Shown in pieces: positions 7,266-15,835 of a stretch of DNA of 45,529 nucleotides. Numbering within the stretch: position 1 is the stretch's first letter; every line of letters begins with the position of its first letter. The stretch spans positions 1 to 45,529 of the forward strand of contig CAYRIZ010000011.1 of the NCBI GenBank assembly GCA_964424565.1, written 5' to 3'. A program made the translations under genes and the position numbers. The notes beneath the pieces were generated by a model. That model searched no databases, was not told the DNA's origin, and saw nothing but the letters and a program-made list of their open reading frames with translations. The stretch comes from Avisuccinivibrio sp964424565 (GTDB lineage: Bacteria > Pseudomonadota > Gammaproteobacteria > Enterobacterales > Succinivibrionaceae).

Positions 7266-8511
7266 GCAGATAGAAGGCTCTCTCGGCATTGCAGAGGCAG
7301 TAGCACTGTGCCGTCCCGGCGCAGTATGCGCATATCCTATTTCCCCGCAGACCCACATCGTGGAAAACCTGGGCAAGATGGTCAAGACCCACGAGCTGAA
7401 GGACTGCGAATTTGTCAACGTGGAGTCTGAGTTCTCTGCCATCTCCGTTTCTATCGGTTCCTCCGCCGGCGGCGTGCGTACCTATACCGCTACCGCTTCC
7501 CAGGGTCTGCTCTACATGGCAGAAGGCGTTTACAGCGCCTCAGGTCTGGGCCTGCCCATAGTCATGACCGTAGCCTCCCGTGCCATTGGTGCCCCGATCA
7601 ACATCTGGAACGATCAGTCAGACTCCCTGTCACAGCGTGATTCCGGCTGGCTGCAGCTGTTCTGCGAGTCCAATCAGGATGCCGTAGACACCCACATCAT
7701 GGCCTTTAAGATTGCCGAGGAAGTCGGCCTGCCGGTCATGGTATGTATGGACGGCTTCGTGCTGACCCACGCCTTTGAGCGTATTGACATGCCGTCTCAG
7801 GAGCAGATCGATCAGTTCCTGCCTCCTTATGAGCCGCGTGAGTTCCTCGATCCCAAGGAGCCTATCTCCATGGGCGCCATGGTTCCTCCTGAAGTCTTCA
7901 CTGAAGTGCGTATTCTCATTCAGCGCAAGATGCTCAAGGCCCTCGACGTCATTGAGAGAGTAACCAAGGAATACCGCGAGATCACCGGTCATCACTCCGG
8001 CGGCCTGCTTGACTGCTACAACTGCGAGAACGCCGACGTCAAGCTCATTATCCTCGGCTCCACCGTGGGTACTGCCAAAGACGCCGTCGACGAGCTCAAG
8101 GCTCAGGGCATCAATGCCGGCATCATCTCCCTGAAGGCTGTCCGTCCGTTCCCTTACAAGGCTCTGCGTGAGGCCATTGGCGACACCAAGAAGGTAGTTA
8201 TTGTTGAGCGTCACTTCAGCTACGGCGCCCGCGGCGTGCTCTATCCTGATGTAGCCCGCGCTCTGGCCGGCACCGGTGCACAGATCCACACCGCTGTCTG
8301 CGGTCTGGGCGGCCGTGCCATTCTCGGCACCACCATCAAGGGCATCGTGGACTACAGCCTCAATGACAAGTTCTGCGACGAAATGACCTGGTTCGATGTC
8401 GACAGCAAGGTGCTCAACAGCTATCTCAAAGACACTGAGGGCGTAACCCTGCCTGAGGGCCCGCTTCCTTTGTCTGTGCTTGAAGAAAGCCTGCAGAAAG
8501 TGCGCGCTTAA
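7258..8511 (+). CDS. porA: Pyruvate:ferredoxin oxidoreductase, alpha subunit
   Basis: This 417-residue alpha subunit carries the substrate and thiamine pyrophosphate pyrimidine domain of the enzyme. The hallmark YPISPQTHIVE lies near residue 25, followed by VESEFSAISVSIGSSAGG and the pyruvate-type stretch SQRDSGWLQLFCESNQDAVD, which favours pyruvate over 2-oxoglutarate or branched ketoacids. The ATG at 7258 has GGAGG upstream and lies inside the end of porG; an upstream open frame starting at 7057 is only read-through of the porG region. porB follows after 15 bp. Codon choice is strongly biased toward C-ending codons, as expected for an abundant catabolic enzyme. Confidence 0.93.
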   Translation: MLKQIEGSLGIAEAVALCRPGAVCAYPISPQTHIVENLGKMVKTHELKDCEFVNVESEFSAISVSIGSSAGGVRTYTATASQGLLYMAEGVYSASGLGLPIVMTVASRAIGAPINIWNDQSDSLSQRDSGWLQLFCESNQDAVDTHIMAFKIAEEVGLPVMVCMDGFVLTHAFERIDMPSQEQIDQFLPPYEPREFLDPKEPISMGAMVPPEVFTEVRILIQRKMLKALDVIERVTKEYREITGHHSGGLLDCYNCENADVKLIILGSTVGTAKDAVDELKAQGINAGIISLKAVRPFPYKALREAIGDTKKVVIVERHFSYGARGVLYPDVARALAGTGAQIHTAVCGLGGRAILGTTIKGIVDYSLNDKFCDEMTWFDVDSKVLNSYLKDTEGVTLPEGPLPLSVLEESLQKVRA

Positions 8512-8526
8512 GGGGGATAATAGATT

Positions 8527-9588
8527 ATGTTAGATTCCATCAAGTTTTATCAGACCGGCTCCAACACCGTCGGCAACCGCCTGTTGAACCCGTCCATGCG
8601 TGCAGTTCAGGCTTCTGCTGACAGACCCAACTCCTTAATCTCCGGTCACCGTGCCTGCCAGGGTTGCGGTGAGGCCTTAGGTGCCCGTTACGCCATTGAC
8701 GCTGCCATGCACGCCACCGGCGGTCAGCTGATGATTGCCAACGCCACCGGCTGCCTCGAAGTGTTCTCCACCACCAGCCCTGAGTCTGCCTGGAGACTGC
8801 CCTGGATTCACTCCCTGTTCGGCAACACCGCCGCTGTAGCCTCCGGCCTGGCCCTGGCTGCCCGCGTGCGTGCCCAGAAGGCAGGCAGTGCCAATGTGCC
8901 CCGTGTTATCGCCCAGGGCGGTGACGGCGGCACCACCGACATAGGCTTTGGTCCTCTCTCCGGTATGTTTGAGCGTAATGACGATGTGCTCTACATCTGC
9001 TATGACAACCAGGCCTACATGAATACCGGTGTACAGCGTTCATCCGCTACTCCTCCGGCTGCCCGTACCGCCACCACTCAGCTCGTGGGCGATGAGCCCG
9101 GTGCCGACTGGGGCAAGGGCAAGAACGTTCCGCTCATTGCCATGGCCCATGGTATCCCCTATGTAGCCACCGCCTCCATTGCTGACCTCAAGGATCTTGA
9201 GTACAAGGTTGAGAAGGCCATGTCCTTCCACGGCGCCCGCTACATTCAGATCCTGGTACCGTGCCCGCTGGGCTGGGGCTGCGCTTCCGGCTCCACCGTG
9301 TCCGTAGCCCGTATGGCCCTGGAAACCGGCTTCTATCCTATATTTGAAGCTGAGTACGGCAAGATCACTTCCGTACGCAAGATTCAGCAGAAGCAGCCGG
9401 TTCTCAACTTCCTCAAGATGCAGCGCCGTTATGCCCACCTGACCGGCAAGAAGGCCGATCCCAAGGTTCTGGCCCGTGTGCAGGCTCTGTGCGATGACAA
9501 CATCAAGAGCTTTGACCTCCTGGGTGACAGCATCCCCGAGACCATTCCGGTACCTGTACAGGCTCATGAGCGCAGCCATGAAGTTTAA
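8527..9588 (+). CDS. porB: Pyruvate:ferredoxin oxidoreductase, beta subunit
   Basis: This 353-residue beta subunit binds thiamine pyrophosphate and one 4Fe-4S cluster. Cluster ligands begin with CQGC near residue 46 (SGHRACQGCGEALGARYA), with further Cys in NATGCLEVFSTTSP and LVPCPLGWGCASG. The TPP/Mg site is seen in QGGDGGTTDIGFG and YDNQAYMNTG. The length and the PWIHSLFGNTAAVASG stretch are typical of PorB. A GGGGGA ribosome site precedes the ATG. It sits 15 bp after porA and 20 bp before the next gene, in one operon. Confidence 0.93.
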   Translation: MLDSIKFYQTGSNTVGNRLLNPSMRAVQASADRPNSLISGHRACQGCGEALGARYAIDAAMHATGGQLMIANATGCLEVFSTTSPESAWRLPWIHSLFGNTAAVASGLALAARVRAQKAGSANVPRVIAQGGDGGTTDIGFGPLSGMFERNDDVLYICYDNQAYMNTGVQRSSATPPAARTATTQLVGDEPGADWGKGKNVPLIAMAHGIPYVATASIADLKDLEYKVEKAMSFHGARYIQILVPCPLGWGCASGSTVSVARMALETGFYPIFEAEYGKITSVRKIQQKQPVLNFLKMQRRYAHLTGKKADPKVLARVQALCDDNIKSFDLLGDSIPETIPVPVQAHERSHEV

Positions 9589-9608
9589 GAGAGAGGAGCT
9601 TTAATTTT

Positions 9609-11234
9609 ATGATGAACAAATCTTTTGCAGCAACCTTGGATCCGCAAACCTCTCTTGCCAACAAGACTGGTTCCTGGCGTACCCTGCGCCCGGTAAACGT
9701 ATTCAAGCTCCCGCCGTGCAACAAGCAGTGCCCGGCCGGTGAAAACATTCAGCAGTGGCTTTACTACGCTGCTGAAGGTGATTACGAGCACGCCTGGCGC
9801 GTCTTAACCGAGAACAACCCTTTCCCTGCCTGCATGGGCCGTGTGTGCTATCACACCTGTGAAGGCAAGTGCAACCGCGGCTTCCTCGACGAGTCCGTGG
9901 GCATCAACTCAGTAGAGCGCTTCCTGGGCGACTATGCCATTGAGCACAAGCTGAGCTTCAGAAAGCCTGTAGTGGAAACCGGCAAGCGCGTGCTGGTAGT
10001 GGGCTCCGGCCCTGCCGGCCTGTCTGCCGCCTATCACCTGCGCCGTTTCGGCCACACCGTGCACATCGTTGAGATGGCCGAGCAGCCCGGCGGCATGATG
10101 CGTTACGGCATCCCGGTTTACCGTCTGCCGCGCGCCATTCTGGACGCTGAGATCGCCCGTCTGACCGACATGGGCATCACCATTGAGTGCAATCACCCGG
10201 TGCAGGACATCGAGGCTGAGAAGAAGAACGGCAAGTATGATGCCGTGATCCTGGGCCTGGGTGCCGCTCTGTCCACCAATGTGGACATCCCGGCCGGTGA
10301 TACCGCCCACATCATGCACGCTCTGGATGTGCTCAAGGAAATCTCCACCGATTCCGAAGTGCAGGTTGGCCGTAAGGTAGCCGTGTACGGCGGTGGCAAC
10401 ACTGCCGTTGACGTGGCCCGTTCCCTGCGCCGTATGGGTGCCGAGCCCATCATCGTTTACCGCCGCAACCGCGACAAGATGCCGGCAAACGAGGAAGAAA
10501 TGGATGGCGCCATAGAGGAAGGCATTCAGGTCAAGTGGCTGTCCACCATTACCGGTGCCGACAGCAACGGTCTGAAGATCGAGAAGATGAAGCTCAACGA
10601 GCAGGGCTGGCCTGAGCCTACCGGCGAGTTTGAAGAGCTGTCCGCCGACTCCGTGGTACTCGCCATTGGCCAGAACGTTGATCTGTCCGTATGCCGCAAG
10701 GCCGGTCTGGAGACCGAAAAGGACGCTGTAGTCATCAATCAGGAAAACATGATGACTACTCAGGAAGGCATCTTTGCCGCCGGCGACATGGTCAAGGGCA
10801 CCCGCACCGTGACCGCCGCCATTGGCATGGGCAAGCACGCTGCCCGCAGCGTCAACGCCTTCCTCAAGGGCACTGAGTACAAGCGTCAGCCCAAGCATGA
10901 GGATGCCCGTTTTGAGGATATGCACCCCTGGTACTACACCGATGCTCCCAAGACTGTACGTCCGCAGCTGGAGCTGGCCCGTCGTACCAGCACCTTTGAT
11001 GAGGTGCAGCATGGCCTGACCGAAGAGAATGCCATTTTTGAGGCCCGCCGCTGCTTATCCTGCGGCAACTGCATGGAGTGCGACAACTGCTACGGCGTCT
11101 GCCCTGACAGCGCTGTGGTGAAGCTCGGTCCGGGCAAGGGCTACGAGTTCAACTACGATTACTGCAAGGGCTGCGGCGTCTGCGCTCAGGAGTGCCCGTG
11201 CGGTCACATCAAGATGGTTCCTGAGAAGATCTAA
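9609..11234 (+). CDS. GltD-like flavoprotein fused to a POR delta-type 2[4Fe-4S] ferredoxin
   Basis: This 541-residue protein has two parts. Residues about 35-110 hold the Cys motifs of glutamate-synthase small-subunit-like proteins (CNKQCPAGENI, CMGRVCYHTCEGKCNRG). Residues about 125-440 have an FAD site (VLVVGSGPAGLSAAYHLRR) and a pyridine-nucleotide site (VAVYGGGNTAVDVARSLRR). Residues about 475-541 carry two 4Fe-4S motifs (CLSCGNCMECDNCYGVCP and CKGCGVCAQECPCG), the usual POR delta subunit. The protein probably passes electrons between the Por complex and NAD(P)H, in place of free ferredoxin alone. It is the last gene of the por operon, with a terminator 34 bp after it. The gene could be called porD for its C-terminal part only. 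The electron direction is inferred. Confidence 0.88.
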   Translation: MMNKSFAATLDPQTSLANKTGSWRTLRPVNVFKLPPCNKQCPAGENIQQWLYYAAEGDYEHAWRVLTENNPFPACMGRVCYHTCEGKCNRGFLDESVGINSVERFLGDYAIEHKLSFRKPVVETGKRVLVVGSGPAGLSAAYHLRRFGHTVHIVEMAEQPGGMMRYGIPVYRLPRAILDAEIARLTDMGITIECNHPVQDIEAEKKNGKYDAVILGLGAALSTNVDIPAGDTAHIMHALDVLKEISTDSEVQVGRKVAVYGGGNTAVDVARSLRRMGAEPIIVYRRNRDKMPANEEEMDGAIEEGIQVKWLSTITGADSNGLKIEKMKLNEQGWPEPTGEFEELSADSVVLAIGQNVDLSVCRKAGLETEKDAVVINQENMMTTQEGIFAAGDMVKGTRTVTAAIGMGKHAARSVNAFLKGTEYKRQPKHEDARFEDMHPWYYTDAPKTVRPQLELARRTSTFDEVQHGLTEENAIFEARRCLSCGNCMECDNCYGVCPDSAVVKLGPGKGYEFNYDYCKGCGVCAQECPCGHIKMVPEKI

Positions 11235-11267
11235 TCTTCCTTACTAACCAACAGTTGTCTTATCAGG

Positions 11268-11295
11268 CAGGCGGTCCTCCGGGGCCGCCTGTTTT
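11268..11295 (+). terminator. Intrinsic terminator of the por operon
   Basis: CAGGCGG (11268-11274) pairs with CCGCCTG (11285-11291), extended inward by CC/GG, and is followed at once by TTTT. It lies 34 bp after the stop of the flavoprotein gene and closes the four-gene por operon. Confidence 0.85.
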
Positions 11296-11506
11296 CGCTC
11301 AGGCGTTTCTCTTCCCCTTCCCCCTCTCCCTGCTCTGCCTCCGCCCGCGTGCTGCGGCATAAAAAAATCATGAGCGCAGGCACACAGGACACGCTGCCGG
11401 CTGGTTTCACTGCCGAAAATTCTCTACAATGAATTGATTTTCAGGCAGATACTCCACATTTCCACTGCTTTTCTTTACGCCGCACTGACATAAGGAAGTC
11501 ATCACC

Positions 11507-12946
11507 ATGAGGGCCATCAAACTGCGCGACCAGTTCGCAGCCATAGCCAATCATGATGCCACCCCCGGCATCACCATGCTTATCTTTACCCTGATCGCCT
11601 TAGCCTGGCAGAACTCGCCTTATTCAGTAGATTACCGGGCCTGGCTGGACATGAAGGCCGGCGTCATTTTCGGCAGTTTTGAGCTCATCAAACCGCTGCT
11701 GCTGTGGATCAATGACGGCCTCATTACCTTTTTCTTCTTTTCCATAGGCCTGGAACTCAAGCATGAGTTTATGGAAGGGCAGCTGCAGAGCAGAAAGCAG
11801 ATCATCCTGCCCTCGGCTGCAGCTCTGGGCGGCATGATCACTCCGGCGCTGTTTTATTATGCCTTCAATTATTTCGATCCCTACGCCCTGCGCGGCTGGG
11901 CCATACCCACGGCTACAGACACCGCCTTTTCCCTGGGCATTTTGATGCTGCTGGGCAGCCGGGTACCCTCATCCCTGAAGATCTATCTGCTCTCCCTGGC
12001 CATATTTGATGATGTGGGCGCCATTGCGGTCATAGCCCTGTTCTACACCACAGATTTGAGCGCGGCTGCCTTTATAGGTGCCGCCATAGCCATAGCCGCT
12101 CTCATCACCCTGCATATGATGCATGTCAGCCGCAAATCCTTTTACCTGATCGCCGGTATCTTCTTGTGGTTTTGTATCCTAAAGTCCGGAGTGCATGCCA
12201 CCCTGGCCGGCATCATCACTGCCTTCTTCATTCCGCTGCGCGACTCCAACGGCTTCCCGGTGGTCCATCACCTGCATGCCAGCCTTAAGGGCTGGCTGGC
12301 CCTCTTTGTGCTGCCGCTGTTCGTCTTTGCCAATGCCGGCGTGGATTTAAGCGGGATCACCCTCGATCAGCTCTTCAATCATGTGAGTCTGGGTATTTTC
12401 TGCGGCCTCTTCCTGGGCAAGCAGATCGGTATTTTTGCCTTTACCATGATCTGCATCAAACTGAAATTAGCCCCCATGCCCAAGGATGCCACGGTAGGAC
12501 AGCTGTACGGTGTCTGTATACTGACCGGCATAGGTTTTACCATGTCATTCTTCGTCGACGGTCTGGCTTTCTGGGGATCTGACATCTTCCATTACTCCGA
12601 TCTGCTGGCTATTCTGCTGGCCTCATTGTGCTCAGGCGTCACCGGTTATCTCTTCCTGCGTTTCTGCTGCCGCCCCAAGACAGCCGCAGCAGACCACAAA
12701 GCCGCGGCTCCCATACCTCCTGCCGGAGCAGAGACCGCGGCAACAGCACAGCCGGCACAGGAAACGGCTGCCGCAGCTGAGGCTGAGAATGCAGCCATCA
12801 GCGTAGCCGAAAAAGAAGATCTCTCCGCCTCGGCTGCAGACGCGGTTCTTTCTGATACTGCCGCCGGGGAAGAAGTGGAAGGGTCTGAGACCATAGCCGA
12901 GCAGGAGCAAATGACTGCTGCAGCTGCCGGAGGCTCTATCAAATAA
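11507..12946 (+). CDS. nhaA: Na+/H+ antiporter NhaA with a long Ala/Glu-rich C-terminal tail
   Basis: This 479-residue inner-membrane antiporter exports sodium in exchange for protons and so controls pH and salt. It has about twelve hydrophobic segments. The ion-binding residues are visible: the Asp of ATDTAFSLGI (residues about 140-150) and the Asp pair of LAIFDDVGAIAVIALF. FSIGLELKHEF is the usual N-terminal helix signature. AAGGA precedes the ATG. The membrane domain ends near residue 390. A tail of about 85 residues follows, almost all Ala, Glu, Pro, Thr and Ser, which ordinary NhaA proteins lack. The tail is predicted to be disordered and cytoplasmic. The gene is monocistronic after the por terminator. 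Confidence 0.92.
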   Translation: MRAIKLRDQFAAIANHDATPGITMLIFTLIALAWQNSPYSVDYRAWLDMKAGVIFGSFELIKPLLLWINDGLITFFFFSIGLELKHEFMEGQLQSRKQIILPSAAALGGMITPALFYYAFNYFDPYALRGWAIPTATDTAFSLGILMLLGSRVPSSLKIYLLSLAIFDDVGAIAVIALFYTTDLSAAAFIGAAIAIAALITLHMMHVSRKSFYLIAGIFLWFCILKSGVHATLAGIITAFFIPLRDSNGFPVVHHLHASLKGWLALFVLPLFVFANAGVDLSGITLDQLFNHVSLGIFCGLFLGKQIGIFAFTMICIKLKLAPMPKDATVGQLYGVCILTGIGFTMSFFVDGLAFWGSDIFHYSDLLAILLASLCSGVTGYLFLRFCCRPKTAAADHKAAAPIPPAGAETAATAQPAQETAAAAEAENAAISVAEKEDLSASAADAVLSDTAAGEEVEGSETIAEQEQMTAAAAGGSIK

Positions 12947-13050
12947 GGAAACCTGCCCGCAAGGCAGCAGCGCAAAACTTTAATTTAAAGGAATACTACA
13001 AGAGGCGGCGCTTCTTCCCCTGCAATACAGGGATGGCCGCGCCGATTTTT

Positions 13051-13557
13051 ATGCATAAACTCAAGAAATTAATTTCAGCCTGTGTGTTAACCCTGACCGC
13101 GGCCCTGCTGGGCGGCTGTCAGACGGCCTCCAAGGTGCCGGATCTGGTCTACGTCAATAATTTCTTTAAGGTTACGGTACCTGCCGGCTGGAGAGTAGTC
13201 AGCAGCGACGGCCCTGATCTGCCGGCCAGGCTGACCCTGCAGAGCAATGATTATCAGGCCTATGTCACCATCAGGGTAATGCACACCGACATGACGGTCA
13301 GTGAATTGTGCAATATGGCCGCCAAGGGTTTTGTCTCCAACGGAGCTGAGCTGCAGATAGGTCCTGAAGTCAGATTCGGCACCTGCTTCATACAGGCCGA
13401 TGCCGCCGCCCATCCCGCCGTATTGTGGCTGCGCGTTTATGAAGACGGCAGCCTGTATGCCATCAATTTCACCGGTGAACAGGAAAAGGTCAATGAGGTC
13501 TTAAGCCGCATCGAGGGCAATGACCGCCTGATGCAACTCTTTGTAATGCCGCTGTAA
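13051..13557 (+). CDS. Small outer-membrane-type lipoprotein of unknown function
   Basis: This is a 168-residue predicted lipoprotein. From the ATG at 13051 it has a short basic start (MHKLKK), a hydrophobic core and the lipobox LLGGC, with the lipidated Cys at about residue 23. An ATG at 13033 would add six residues; neither start has a good ribosome site. I prefer 13051 because it gives a normal signal peptide. The mature part contains FFKVTVPAGWRVVSSDGPDLPARL, a wording like PsbP/DUF1795-type folds, but I do not recognise a named family. It lies 104 bp after nhaA and may share its transcript. It ends 4 bp from the convergent Nudix gene. Confidence 0.7.
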   Translation: MHKLKKLISACVLTLTAALLGGCQTASKVPDLVYVNNFFKVTVPAGWRVVSSDGPDLPARLTLQSNDYQAYVTIRVMHTDMTVSELCNMAAKGFVSNGAELQIGPEVRFGTCFIQADAAAHPAVLWLRVYEDGSLYAINFTGEQEKVNEVLSRIEGNDRLMQLFVMPL

Positions 13558-13561
13558 AGTC

Positions 13562-13990
13562 TCAGCTCCGGGCCTGCCGCAGCGCCTGCTGCAGATCGGG
13601 GATCACCACCCGGTCAGCCGGTATGATATCCAGCCAGGCCAGCTCCTCGGCGGCCGCGAACACTGCCGCATCATGCACCTTCAGGAGCAGTTCCTGTCCC
13701 TGCGGCAGAGGACCGGCAAAAATTTGCATATGCAGGGTAAAGCTGTCATAAGCGTAACTAAACTCAGTCAGATAAGTAAGCTGCTCCGGCCTGAGGTTTA
13801 GTTCCTCATATAATTCCCGCCGGCAGGCTTCCAGGGGGCTTTCCCCAGCCTCAATCTTGCCGCCTGGCAGTTCCCATCTGCCGCGGAAACTGCCGTCGGC
13901 CCGCCGGCACAGCAGACCCCGTCCTTCCTTAATCAAAAAGGCGGCGGCCACCTGTACTATTTTCTTCTGTTCTGCCATCTGGCTGCTCAT
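13562..13990 (-). CDS. Nudix hydrolase, MutT-like
   Basis: This 142-residue pyrophosphohydrolase has a full Nudix box at about residues 43-65: GGKIEAGE, then REL and YEEL, with Asn in place of the Gly two before the end. GRWELPGG just before it and the small size are MutT-like, so oxidised dNTP clean-up is likely but not proven. The start ATG has GGAGG upstream, nine bases before it. The gene follows the class III aminotransferase by 24 bp on the same strand, so the two are probably co-transcribed. The functional link between them is unclear. Confidence 0.85.
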   Translation of the reverse strand: MSSQMAEQKKIVQVAAAFLIKEGRGLLCRRADGSFRGRWELPGGKIEAGESPLEACRRELYEELNLRPEQLTYLTEFSYAYDSFTLHMQIFAGPLPQGQELLLKVHDAAVFAAAEELAWLDIIPADRVVIPDLQQALRQARS

Positions 13991-14014
13991 ATCATTTCCT
14001 CCCCGGCTGCAGTC

Positions 14015-15280
14015 TTAGTGCAGATGTCCATTTTCCAGCAGGGTCAGCCCCTCATCGAGCAGGCGCAGACCCAGTTCCAGATCCTGCATTCTGATATTGA
14101 GCTGCGGCTCTATGCGGATCCAGTTGCTGCCCAGGCGCTGCGTAAACAGTCCGCGCTCAAAGCAGGACTGAATCACCCGCAGGCAGGCTGTATTGTCATC
14201 CAAATCAGGCTGATTGGACTGTACCCACAGCCCAAAGGCACTGCCCACTCCGGTGATTTTCTGTACCACTGCCGGATGGCGCTGCTGCAGTTCCTGCAGT
14301 CCCTGCCGCAGTCTGGTGCTGCGCAGCTTAAGTCCCTGCTGAAATTCAGGCTGCTCAATTTCCTGCAGCAGCTCCAGTCCGCGGGCACAGGCTTCAGCCG
14401 TGCCGGCCATGGAAAAGGCATGTTCCAGCTGGCCCAGACTGTTCATAAAATCCGCCCGCCCCATGATGCAGGACAGCGGAATACCGCCGCCTATGCTCTT
14501 GCCCAGCAGCACGGCATCAGGGATCACTCCGGGATAAAGCTCAATGGAGAAGAAAGGACCGGTGCGGTGCAATGCCATCTGCACCTCATCTGCCACCAGG
14601 GCACAGCCGTGGGTTTTGGCCGCAGTATAAACCGCCTGCATCAGGGCCGGATGCATGGGCAGCATCCCCATGTCTCCCTGTACCGGCTCCACGATGAAAC
14701 CTGCGACCTGGGTCAAATCAAGCGCCCGCAGGGCCTGCAGGCAGGCTCTGAGCTCTTCCTCTGAACCTTCAGTACTGCAGAAGGGCAGCATCACCACCCC
14801 CGGCAGCAGAGGATCGAATTTGTTGGAAATGCGTCCGGGCATGGAAGTCAGGCTCACGGCCCCGAAGGTGGTGCCGTGATAATCGCCCTTAAAGGTCACA
14901 ATGATCTTGCGGCCGGTCCAGGCCCGGCATAATTTAATGGCACCGTCATTGGCCTCGGAGCCGCAGACCCCAAAATAAACCCTGACCTGCGGCACCCCGC
15001 CGGGAAAGTGTTTAATCAGCGCCTGGGCCAGCTTAATCTGCGGCACCCCGGTGGCATAGGGAAAGGGAAATGAGCCGAAGGGCTGTGTACTGCTCCGGCC
15101 GTAGCCCATGCTCATGGTACAGGCACCGGAGATAAAATCCAGATACTCCCTGCCGTCTGCATCCACCAGAAAGGAATCGTGAGCTGAAGCCACCACCAGC
15201 GGCACTTCAGATAAATGAGAGAAGGAGGCTATACAGGCAGCATCCTCCTGCAAAAACTGCTTTACGCTTTGTTCTGACAT
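14015..15280 (-). CDS. Class III pyridoxal-phosphate aminotransferase
   Basis: This is a 421-residue PLP enzyme of fold type I, class III (acetylornithine / 4-aminobutyrate / diaminobutyrate group). The cofactor Asp is in LVADEVQMALHRTGPFF. The Schiff-base Lys is in LLGKSIGGGIPLSC. A Gly/Ser phosphate-binding stretch is at GVCGSEANDGAIKLCRAWTGR. I start at the ATG at 15280 (MSEQSVKQFL); an open frame extends upstream to 15517, but that stretch overlaps the 6S RNA gene on the other strand and is not protein-like. It is followed by the Nudix gene. The wording is somewhat nearer diaminobutyrate-type aminotransferases, but the substrate is open. Confidence 0.85.
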   Translation of the reverse strand: MSEQSVKQFLQEDAACIASFSHLSEVPLVVASAHDSFLVDADGREYLDFISGACTMSMGYGRSSTQPFGSFPFPYATGVPQIKLAQALIKHFPGGVPQVRVYFGVCGSEANDGAIKLCRAWTGRKIIVTFKGDYHGTTFGAVSLTSMPGRISNKFDPLLPGVVMLPFCSTEGSEEELRACLQALRALDLTQVAGFIVEPVQGDMGMLPMHPALMQAVYTAAKTHGCALVADEVQMALHRTGPFFSIELYPGVIPDAVLLGKSIGGGIPLSCIMGRADFMNSLGQLEHAFSMAGTAEACARGLELLQEIEQPEFQQGLKLRSTRLRQGLQELQQRHPAVVQKITGVGSAFGLWVQSNQPDLDDNTACLRVIQSCFERGLFTQRLGSNWIRIEPQLNIRMQDLELGLRLLDEGLTLLENGHLH

Positions 15281-15449
15281 AATCTTGTTCCCCAAAACAC
15301 AGCTGATTATAGCAGAGCGCCCGCCGGGCAGAGAGTGTCCGCAGCGCCCTGCTCCCGGCGCGCTGAGCTGAAGTTTTGCTGCCGCTCTCCTCTGATGATT
15401 GTAAAAAGTAATATTTTTTGCTAACCTAGGCGCATGTCTTAAGGACAAA

Positions 15450-15637
15450 CGAAATCCTGGGGTGTACGCCAGTCGTATGTACCCTGAGCCGATATTAATC
15501 AGATTGGGGCGGCTCACTGTTGACCGTTTGAGCAGGCCGTGTCTGCGGATTGACGGAAGCCTTTGGTCAGCACAGTTTCCCCACTTATTGCTCCTTGGTT
15601 CAAGGAGTCATTTACGGCAGCGGCACTTCCGGGTTCG
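15450..15637 (+). ncRNA. ssrS: 6S RNA
   Basis: Several sequence signatures of gammaproteobacterial 6S RNA occur in order: CCCTGAGCCGATATT at about 15482-15496, GAAGCC near 15557, and CCTTGGTTCAAGG at about 15593-15605. The ends can pair: CGAA, TCC and GGGGTG on the 5' side with CACTTCC, GGG and TTCG on the 3' side. This gives a transcript of about 188 nt against 184 in E. coli. 6S RNA binds sigma-70 RNA polymerase and lowers transcription in stationary phase. An AT-rich candidate promoter lies just upstream. The usual downstream partner ygfA (5-formyl-THF cyclo-ligase) is not here; a nitroreductase gene comes next on the other strand. Exact ends are estimates. Confidence 0.9.
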
Positions 15638-15776
15638 TTCCCTTCAGTTTTCTCTTCCTGAAATTCTCTTTCATTTCAGCCTTTCAGCACCCAGACGGCA
15701 ACAGACAAGACAGCAGGCGGAAAGCGCGCTGCAGACTACTTGTATGTGGCAGAACGAACAGGGGCTGGAAACAGAC

Positions 15777-15800
15777 TGTGCCCGGATCGGATCGGGCACA
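15777..15800. terminator. Hairpin between 6S RNA and the nitroreductase gene
   Basis: TGTGCCCG (15777-15784) and CGGGCACA (15793-15800) pair perfectly with an 8-base loop. It lies 36 bp past the stop of the minus-strand nitroreductase gene and 140 bp past the 6S RNA end. There is no T-tract on either side, so a terminator role is plausible but unproven. Confidence 0.35.
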
Positions 15801-15835
15801 GCAGAAAGGAAAATGATTAAGAGAAGAGATTAAAG

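Noticed and set aside
9909..11012. Long open frame of 367 codons on the minus strand within the flavoprotein gene
   Set aside because: It is a shadow of a strongly coding plus-strand gene with biased codon use; its translation is His/Gly/Val-rich with no family motif and no ribosome site.
15281..15517. N-terminal 79-residue extension of the class III aminotransferase
   Set aside because: It overlaps the 6S RNA gene on the opposite strand and is outside the family's normal length.
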